From assembly GCA_019246455.1 (NCBI GenBank), contig JAFAQJ010000239.1:1-13494 (forward strand): 13,494 nt of DNA. Reading direction: 5' to 3'. Every line of letters begins with the position of its first letter. Positions within the stretch are counted from its first letter, which is position 1. This stretch comes from Pseudolabrys sp. GTDB taxonomy: Bacteria; Pseudomonadota; Alphaproteobacteria; Rhizobiales; Xanthobacteraceae. The notes below the pieces were generated by a model. It searched no databases. It was not told the DNA's origin and was given only the letters and a program-made list of their open reading frames with translations. Of this stretch, positions 1 through 4,194 are shown piece after piece. Both the position numbers and the translations under genes were made by a program.

Positions 1-178
1 GGTCGCCCGCGCGATTGTCCAGGCCCTGGGCCGTGAAGAAGTTGTTCGGGTTATCGAGAGCCGAGTTGACGCGCTTGCCTGTCGCAAGCTTCGTCTGGGT
101 CTGGGCGATCAAATCCGCGGTTCCCTGCAATTGCAGCAGGTTCGAGCGGACGCCCTGGGAGAGAACGATAGAAGACAT
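1..178 (-). CDS. Flagellin, N-terminal part (cut by window edge)
   Basis: Reading the minus strand from an ATG at 176-178 gives 59 codons without a stop, beginning MSSIVLSQGVRSNLLQLQG and continuing with ATGKRVNSALDNPNNFFTAQ. This is the conserved helical D0/D1 N-terminus of flagellin, the filament subunit exported through the flagellar type III apparatus; it carries no cleaved signal peptide. The NSALDNPxNFFTA stretch is typical of Bradyrhizobium/Rhodopseudomonas-type flagellins. A Shine-Dalgarno-like GAAAGG (minus strand, 193-188) lies 9 nt before the ATG. The gene runs off the left edge, so its C-terminus, size and paralogue class cannot be judged. It is divergent from the unknown gene at 492. 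No GG-N10-GC sigma-54 signature is present on its strand upstream, unlike flgI and flgF. Family assignment is sure; symbol left blank because these bacteria carry several flagellin paralogues. Confidence 0.93.
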   Translation of the reverse strand, partial: MSSIVLSQGVRSNLLQLQGTADLIAQTQTKLATGKRVNSALDNPNNFFTAQGLDNRAGD

Positions 179-491
179 GACAAGGTACCTTTCTGGTGTA
201 GCTGCCTACTGGCATAGACCTAGGTGCCGATCTTTCGATCGAGCGCACTGTCTTCTCACAGGCGTTTTGATGGGCGCTTAAAGAACGTGGTTAATGAATC
301 GCTAATGGGCTAACGGATTCATTCGCATTGCATCGAACTAAAACGGACTCCGAAACGCGGTCTCAGACGAAGCCAGGAAAGATTGGCGAGCGACCGAAGA
401 CGCTAGATCCGTCACGACCTAAACAGAGAGTAAACGCACACGGTTCGTTAAGCATCTGCTGCCATCATTAAGCAAACATCGGTAGCGTTCG
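179..491. promoter_or_regulatory. Divergent intergenic region: flagellin leader and control region
   Basis: This 313-bp stretch has no credible ORF. Seen on the flagellin strand: a 10-bp palindrome AAGGTACCTT (182-191) containing the ribosome-binding site, a TGCC/GGCA hairpin (203-214), and a CGATC-GAAA-GATCG hairpin with a GAAA tetraloop (241-228). Further out lie a TTAACCA CtrA-like half-site on the minus strand (294-288) and three GANTC sites at 296-300, 316-320 and 346-350. Towards the plus-strand gene there are two TTAAGCA direct repeats at 448-454 and 468-474. No convincing -35/-10 pair could be fixed for either gene, so start points are unknown. Confidence 0.55.
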
Positions 492-1103
492 ATGGCGATC
501 ACGCCGACCACCAATATTTTCCAGATCACCTCTAGCAACACCGCGAACTGGCTGGCGACCGCCGTTGTCAACATGCAGAACCAGAGCGATGGTGCGTTGG
601 TGGGCTCGCTGTCGATAGCCGCCAAGAACCAGCCAGGATCAATTGCGACGTTTCTTGCGAACTCTAGCGCCAACGCGAACAATTTGCTCAACGTAGCATC
701 ATCGGCTGTCACTAGTGCGACGCAGCTTGCAATTCAGCAAGGCGACGCCGTGGCCAAACAGCGCCAACAGAACGCGCTCGATAAGGCGCTGGCCGATCTC
801 CAGTCGACGCAGAACGCGATTGTACCAAAAGATGTGCTCGACCCGACGATCTACTTCAACGATGGTTCGACGCTCGACACGACTAACAACATTTTTACTC
901 GCGCGGACGGCTCGCAATACGATGCAACCACCGGGGCCCCCTACGTGAACCCGGCCGATATCGTGCAATTGGCGAATGGCGCCTATCTCAATACAGCATC
1001 CAATGTCATGACGATGCCGGACGGGACCCAGATCGACATGATCACGGGGCTCAACGTCAACCAGCTCAACCAGCCCGATAGCTCGGGCGGCGGCTCTAGC
1101 TGA
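492..1103 (+). CDS. Unrecognised 203-aa protein with a duplicated 29-residue module
   Basis: Not recognised. The ATG at 492 follows a weak GGTAG (481-485). The protein is rich in Asn, Thr, Ser, Gln and Ala, has a single Trp and no Cys, and shows no signal peptide or membrane segment. Residues about 55-110 look helical. Residues 120-148 and 158-186 are two copies of one module with 11 of 29 identities and no gap; the shared pattern is G-x2-L-[DN]-T-x2-N-[IV]-[FM]-T-x2-DG-[ST]-Q-x-D-x2-TG. The tail is QPDSSGGGSS. It lies between flagellin (divergent) and flgN (convergent, 2-bp gap). The composition and lack of a leader would suit a protein exported by the flagellar apparatus or a filament-associated protein, but that is only inference from place and composition. 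Confidence 0.8.
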   Translation: MAITPTTNIFQITSSNTANWLATAVVNMQNQSDGALVGSLSIAAKNQPGSIATFLANSSANANNLLNVASSAVTSATQLAIQQGDAVAKQRQQNALDKALADLQSTQNAIVPKDVLDPTIYFNDGSTLDTTNNIFTRADGSQYDATTGAPYVNPADIVQLANGAYLNTASNVMTMPDGTQIDMITGLNVNQLNQPDSSGGGSS

Positions 1104-1105
1104 CC

Positions 1106-1579
1106 TCAAAGATTGAGCGACAGTGCGAGCGGCTGGCGGGCCTTTGCTGGCAAGCCATTGGCGCGGCCCGACGCGCCGTAGGTCGTCGGCGCTCGCTTGC
1201 GGGCAAGCTCTTCCGAGACGCCGCGAATGATGCCCTCCGAAACCGCGTGTGCGGTCGCAAGCACGGCGAGATTAATCTGAAGCAACGCGCCGAAACTATT
1301 GTGCCGTTGGCGCAACGCATCAAGCTTTTCGGGTAGACTGCGCTCAACATAGTGCCGGTTCGATTTAAGTCTTTCGGTGTCGGCTAGGTATTGTCCGGCC
1401 AATTCGGCTTTGGCCATCGCGAGGGTGGCGGATTCACCGAGCTTGCCGGCGCGAACCAGCACCGTTTCCTGCTCGACGGTTGAAAGCAGCGCATCCATGA
1501 TCTTTCCAAGATTGTCGATGACGCGTTCGGCTTCGCCGACACTGCCGATCGTTGCGTCGTGCGGCTGGATATCGCTCAC
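1106..1579 (-). CDS. flgN: FlgN-like flagellar export chaperone
   Basis: A 157-residue, mostly helical protein beginning MSDIQPHDATIGSVGEAERVI. Its likely role is a FlgN-family cytoplasmic chaperone; FlgN proteins bind hook-associated proteins before export. Support comes from the long amphipathic helices (residues about 15-120), the lack of a signal peptide or membrane segment, the family-like C-terminal stretch with ARKxAPxTYGASGR, and above all the position as last gene of flgI-flgJ-flgN. The ATG overlaps the flgJ stop by 4 bp (TCAT on the plus strand, 1576-1579), implying translational coupling. The gene converges on the unknown plus-strand gene with only 2 bp between stops and no terminator hairpin there. 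FlgN sequences diverge widely, so the name rests partly on context. Confidence 0.72.
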   Translation of the reverse strand: MSDIQPHDATIGSVGEAERVIDNLGKIMDALLSTVEQETVLVRAGKLGESATLAMAKAELAGQYLADTERLKSNRHYVERSLPEKLDALRQRHNSFGALLQINLAVLATAHAVSEGIIRGVSEELARKRAPTTYGASGRANGLPAKARQPLALSLNL

Positions 1580-1905
1580 GATTTGGCGCCTTGCTGTGCG
1601 AGGAGCGTTTTATAGACCTGATCGGCGATGCCGATCCCGCCCGCTTTGACGAAGCTCTTGGCGTATTCGTCGGTGAGGAAGGAGCGCCACACGCCTGCCG
1701 GACCGCTGCCACCCATCGGCCCGTCGCCGCCGGTGTCGGTAAACATCTGCTGGAACATGTTGTTGACGAATACCGCCTCGAAATCCTGCGCCGCAGCCTT
1801 CGCTTTAGTTTGCAGCGGCGAGAGTTTCGTGTTTTTTGCCAATCCGGCCTGCAAGGCGTCGCGTGCCGACAGGCCAGGAGCGGCGAGGGCGAACGCACCG
1901 CTCAT
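1576..1905 (-). CDS. flgJ: FlgJ rod-binding protein, single-domain form
   Basis: A 109-residue protein matching only the N-terminal rod-binding domain of FlgJ. The family signature is seen around residues 38-62 (AQDFEAVFVNNMFQQMF), followed by GPMGGSGPAGVWRSFLTDEYAKSF and a GIGIADQVYKTLL tail. FlgJ helps rod assembly in the periplasm. Enterobacterial FlgJ is about 313 residues because it also carries a C-terminal muramidase; that domain is missing here, as is usual in alphaproteobacteria, where a separate lytic enzyme is needed. No such enzyme is encoded in this window. The ATG shares one base with the flgI stop (TAATG at 1905) and the stop overlaps the flgN start, so the three genes are coupled. 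Confidence 0.92.
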   Translation of the reverse strand: MSGAFALAAPGLSARDALQAGLAKNTKLSPLQTKAKAAAQDFEAVFVNNMFQQMFTDTGGDGPMGGSGPAGVWRSFLTDEYAKSFVKAGGIGIADQVYKTLLAQQGAKS

Positions 1906-3020
1906 TACATCACCTCGATGTCGGCCTGGATGGCGCCGGACGCCTTGATCGCCTGCAGGATCGCGATCATGTCGCGCGGGCCGATGCCAAGCGCGTTCAG
2001 CCCGTCGACCACCTGCTGCAACGAGACGCCGTCCTTGATGGTGGCGAGCTTTTTGCCGTCCTCCTGCACGCCGATGCGGGTGCGCGGCACGACCACGGTT
2101 TGCGCGCTGTTCGGTGCGAACGGGCCAGGCTGGCTGACCTGACGGCTCTCGGTAATGGTGACGGTTAGATTGCCTTGTGCCACTGCGACCATCGACACGC
2201 GCACGTCGCGGCCCATCACGATGATGCCGGAGCGTTCGTCGATCACAATCTTGGCCGGCTGATCCGGATCCACCTGCAACTGCTCGATCTCGGTCAGCAG
2301 CGCGATGACGTTGCCGCGATACTGCATCGGAATAGTGAGTTGCACGGTCGCTGGATCGAGCGGCTCAGCGGTCGGTGCACCGATGAAATCGTTGACGGCC
2401 GCGGCGATACGCTTCGCTGTCGTAAAATCGGGATTGCGTAGGGCAAGCCGCATCTGATTGAGACGGTTCAGTGCGAACTCGATTTCACGCTCGATCAGCG
2501 CGCCGTTGGCGATGCGCCCGACGGTCGGCACACCGCGTACGATTTTCGCGGCTTCGCCCTCGGCCTGGAAACCGCCGATCGCGACCGAACCCTGCGCAAC
2601 GGCATAGACGTTGCCGTCGGCGCCGAGCAGCGGCGTCACGAGCAGCGTGCCGCCCTGGAGACTTTTGGCGTCGCCAAGTGCGGACACCGTTACGTCGATA
2701 CGGGTGCCCTGCGTGCCGAAGGCCGGCAGGTTCGCTGTTACCATCACCGCCGCAACGTTGCCGGTGCGCAGAGTCTGGCCGCGAATGTTGACGCCGAGGC
2801 GCTCGAGCATCGCGGTCAGCGATTGCTTCGTGAAGGGGATGTTATTGAGGGTGTCGCCGGTGCCGTTGAGACCGACTACGAGGCCGTAGCCGATCAACTG
2901 GTTCTGGCGCACGCCTTCGATATTGGCGAGGTCTTTGATGCGCGAGTTCGCCCCGGCTCCCACCGGGACGCACAAGACCATGAGCACCGCAACCAATGCG
3001 GCCTTGAACGTCCTCGTCAT
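1905..3020 (-). CDS. flgI: FlgI, flagellar P-ring protein precursor
   Basis: FlgI forms the P-ring around the rod in the peptidoglycan layer. The 371-residue product is close to the usual length (about 365). It opens with a Sec signal peptide (MTRTFKAALVAVLMVLCVPV, likely cleaved after GAGA at residue 24), then the family start SRIKDLANIEGVRQNQLIGY and GLVVGLNGTGD. Further FlgI hallmarks are TGNVAAVMVTANLPAF, GTRIDVTVSALGDAKSLQGG and the C-terminal LNALGIGPRDMIAILQAIK. Start choice: the minus strand has GTG at 3023 and ATG at 3020; the GGGGAG Shine-Dalgarno (3031-3026) is 5 nt from the ATG but only 2 nt from the GTG, so ATG 3020 is preferred. A sigma-54 type promoter lies just upstream. First gene of flgI-flgJ-flgN and divergent from fliX, the arrangement known in Caulobacter. 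Confidence 0.97.
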   Translation of the reverse strand: MTRTFKAALVAVLMVLCVPVGAGANSRIKDLANIEGVRQNQLIGYGLVVGLNGTGDTLNNIPFTKQSLTAMLERLGVNIRGQTLRTGNVAAVMVTANLPAFGTQGTRIDVTVSALGDAKSLQGGTLLVTPLLGADGNVYAVAQGSVAIGGFQAEGEAAKIVRGVPTVGRIANGALIEREIEFALNRLNQMRLALRNPDFTTAKRIAAAVNDFIGAPTAEPLDPATVQLTIPMQYRGNVIALLTEIEQLQVDPDQPAKIVIDERSGIIVMGRDVRVSMVAVAQGNLTVTITESRQVSQPGPFAPNSAQTVVVPRTRIGVQEDGKKLATIKDGVSLQQVVDGLNALGIGPRDMIAILQAIKASGAIQADIEVM

Positions 3021-3057
3021 CACTGCTCCCCAATGTGACGGTTCCGCGCATCACCTT

Positions 3058-3073
3058 GCGAATGCCGTGCCAA
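3058..3073 (-). promoter_or_regulatory. Sigma-54 type -24/-12 promoter for flgI-flgJ-flgN
   Basis: On the minus strand 3073-3058 reads TTGGCACGGCATTCGC, a GG-N10-GC arrangement with a full TGGCACG -24 element and a TCGC -12 element (consensus TTGC, one mismatch). GG lies at 3071-3070 and GC at 3059-3058. This predicts transcription starting near 3046, giving a leader of about 26 nt before the flgI ATG. The -24 half is identical to that of the flgF promoter. In Caulobacter, rod/ring operons are sigma-54 and FlbD dependent; use of the same logic here is inference. Confidence 0.72.
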
Positions 3074-3143
3074 ACAGAAAACGCAGAGGATTGCTAGCTT
3101 TTCTCTTCGCGAACCCCGCCGCGGCCCGGCATGAATGGCCGTG

Positions 3144-3164
3144 CCCCGGCAAGAAATGCCGAGG
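3144..3164. promoter_or_regulatory. Inverted repeat, candidate activator (FlbD/ftr-like) site upstream of flgI
   Basis: CGGCA-AGAAA-TGCCG (3147-3161) is a perfect 5-bp inverted repeat with C-rich and G-rich flanks. It lies about 108 bp upstream of the predicted flgI start, the usual place for a sigma-54 activator. As I remember them, the Caulobacter FlbD target elements (ftr) are also CGGCAA-type with dyad symmetry; that is memory and not a computed match. The site is also just before fliX, so it could serve both directions. Confidence 0.4.
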
Positions 3165-3167
3165 ATT

Positions 3168-3186
3168 TTTACCGGCGATTAACCAT
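3168..3186 (+). promoter_or_regulatory. CtrA-like box upstream of fliX
   Basis: TTTA, seven bases, then TTAACCAT. The CtrA consensus is TTAA-N7-TTAA, and TTAACCAT is the known extended half-site in Caulobacter, so 7 of the 8 core bases match at the right spacing. It ends 19 nt before the fliX ATG. In Caulobacter fliX is an early, CtrA-controlled gene. The short distance to the ATG leaves little room for a leader, so the box may instead overlap the transcription start. Confidence 0.55.
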
Positions 3187-3205
3187 AAGAGCGCAGGTTG
3201 TTCCT

Positions 3206-3619
3206 ATGCGCGTTTATGGAACCAACGGAGCAGCGCGGGCGACCTCGCCGGCGAACCCCCGGCGCACTGCGGCGCCGGGTGGCTTCAGCGTCAGCGAAGG
3301 CGATGCGCCACGTGAGACACCGTCGACCGGCGCGCTTCGCTCGGTCTCGAGTGTTGATGCTCTCATCGCCCTCCAAGGCGTGGGCGACGCCACCGAGCGG
3401 CGCAAGCGCGCGGTGAAGCAGGGGCGAGCGGCGCTCGACGCGCTGGATAGCCTCAAGGTCGGGGTTCTCAGCGGCGATGTCGATCCGACGATGCTGGGGC
3501 GACTTAAGGCGGCGGCCGAAAGTATCAAGGGCGGTTCGGGCGACAGCGGGCTCGATGTCGTGCTCGGCGAAATCGAACTGCGGCTGGAAGTGGAGTTGGC
3601 CAAGGCCGGCGTTCACTAG
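3206..3619 (+). CDS. fliX: FliX, flagellar assembly checkpoint regulator
   Basis: FliX in Caulobacter is a small membrane-associated protein that couples early basal-body assembly to the activity of FlbD, the sigma-54 activator of later flagellar genes. The 137-residue product compares with about 139 in Caulobacter. It opens with the family start MRVYGTNG, has a disordered Arg/Pro/Ser-rich stretch to about residue 45, then the conserved core SVDALIALQGVGDATERRKRAVKQG (46-73), ALDALDSLKVGVLSG and a C-terminal helix ending LRLEVELAKAGVH. An ATG at 3131 in frame would add 25 residues absent from the family and would place the CtrA-like box inside the gene, so ATG 3206 is chosen; a weak GCAGG precedes it. 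It is divergent from flgI and followed by dksA in the same direction. Confidence 0.93.
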   Translation: MRVYGTNGAARATSPANPRRTAAPGGFSVSEGDAPRETPSTGALRSVSSVDALIALQGVGDATERRKRAVKQGRAALDALDSLKVGVLSGDVDPTMLGRLKAAAESIKGGSGDSGLDVVLGEIELRLEVELAKAGVH

Positions 3620-3777
3620 GGAACTCACCGTTTCCCCTAAGACCTTACAAAACCGTCATAATCCCCGGCCTATGGCCCATCAAAGATATTGTCGAGGCGG
3701 CGGCGGCCCTATATAAGCTCGCCGCGCGAGGGGGAGGTTTCTGACTCGCAAAAACAAAAAGAGTGAGGAGTCGCAGG
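3620..3777 (+). promoter_or_regulatory. dksA promoter and leader
   Basis: A sigma-70 type promoter is visible: TTGTCG (3689-3694), 17 bp, TATAAG (3712-3717), within a TATATAA block. The predicted start falls near 3724, inside the palindrome CTCGC-CGC-GCGAG (3718-3730), so the discriminator is very GC-rich, a feature of promoters repressed by ppGpp/DksA. GANTC sites lie at 3743-3747 and 3768-3772. A GAGGAG Shine-Dalgarno (3765-3770) sits 7 nt before ATG 3778. Just after fliX there is a bulged hairpin (about 3617-3639) without a T-run; it is too weak to call a terminator. Confidence 0.6.
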
Positions 3778-4191
3778 ATGTTGGCGAAGACGAAGCCTTA
3801 CAAACCATCTGACAAAGAGCCGTTCATGAACGAACGGCAGCGGGAGTACTTCCGCGCCAAGCTGATGTCTTGGAAAGAAGACATACTCAAGGAAGCCAAG
3901 GAAACGCTGCAGCATCTGCAAGAAGAAAATCAAAATCACCCGGATCTCGCCGACCGCGCCTCCTCCGAAACCGACCGCGCTATTGAACTGCGCGCCCGCG
4001 ACCGCCAGCGCAAACTGATTGCCAAGATCGACGAGGCGCTCGGCCGCATCGAAGATGGCTCTTATGGCTATTGTGAAGAGACCGGCGAGCCGATCGCGTT
4101 GCGCCGCCTCGAGGCGCGGCCGATCGCGACCCTGTCGGTCGAGGCACAGGAACGCCACGAGCGGCGCGAACGCGTCTATCGCGACGAGTGA
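3778..4191 (+). CDS. dksA: DksA, RNA polymerase secondary-channel regulator with a degenerate zinc finger
   Basis: DksA enters the RNA polymerase secondary channel and, with ppGpp, adjusts initiation at growth-related promoters. The 137-residue product has the E. coli-like coiled coil (about residues 22-95) with the catalytically important tip HPDLADRAS: D56, D59 and A61 correspond to E. coli D71, D74 and A76. The globular end reads YGYCEETGEPIALRRLEARP followed by ATLSVEAQER. Of the four E. coli zinc cysteines only the first remains (C99); the others are Thr, Ser and Ala, as in other alphaproteobacterial DksA proteins. ATG 3778 is preferred over an in-frame GTG at 3763, which would lie before the GAGGAG Shine-Dalgarno. 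It converges on the glycosyltransferase gene with 3 bp between stops. Confidence 0.95.
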   Translation: MLAKTKPYKPSDKEPFMNERQREYFRAKLMSWKEDILKEAKETLQHLQEENQNHPDLADRASSETDRAIELRARDRQRKLIAKIDEALGRIEDGSYGYCEETGEPIALRRLEARPIATLSVEAQERHERRERVYRDE

Positions 4192-4194
4192 CGC

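Noticed and set aside
289..302. A GG-N10-GC arrangement on the plus strand that might be a sigma-54 promoter for the unknown gene
   Set aside because: Only TGG and GC match; the -24 element continues TTA instead of CAC and the leader would be about 180 nt. Too weak compared with the two good sites.
3137..3150. A GG-N10-GC arrangement on the plus strand upstream of fliX
   Set aside because: The -24 reads TGGCCG and the -12 CGGC; two mismatches in key places, and fliX is expected to be CtrA-controlled and sigma-70 dependent.
3131..3205. A 25-residue N-terminal extension of FliX from ATG 3131
   Set aside because: FliX proteins begin at the conserved MR[VI]YG; the extension would cover the CtrA-like box and the dyad and is not FliX-like.
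3617..3639. Hairpin just after the fliX stop as a terminator
   Set aside because: The stem (TAGGGAAC with GTTTCCCCTA) needs bulges and no T-tract follows.
3763..3777. GTG 3763 as the dksA start
   Set aside because: The GAGGAG Shine-Dalgarno lies inside the extra codons and fits ATG 3778 at 7-nt spacing.
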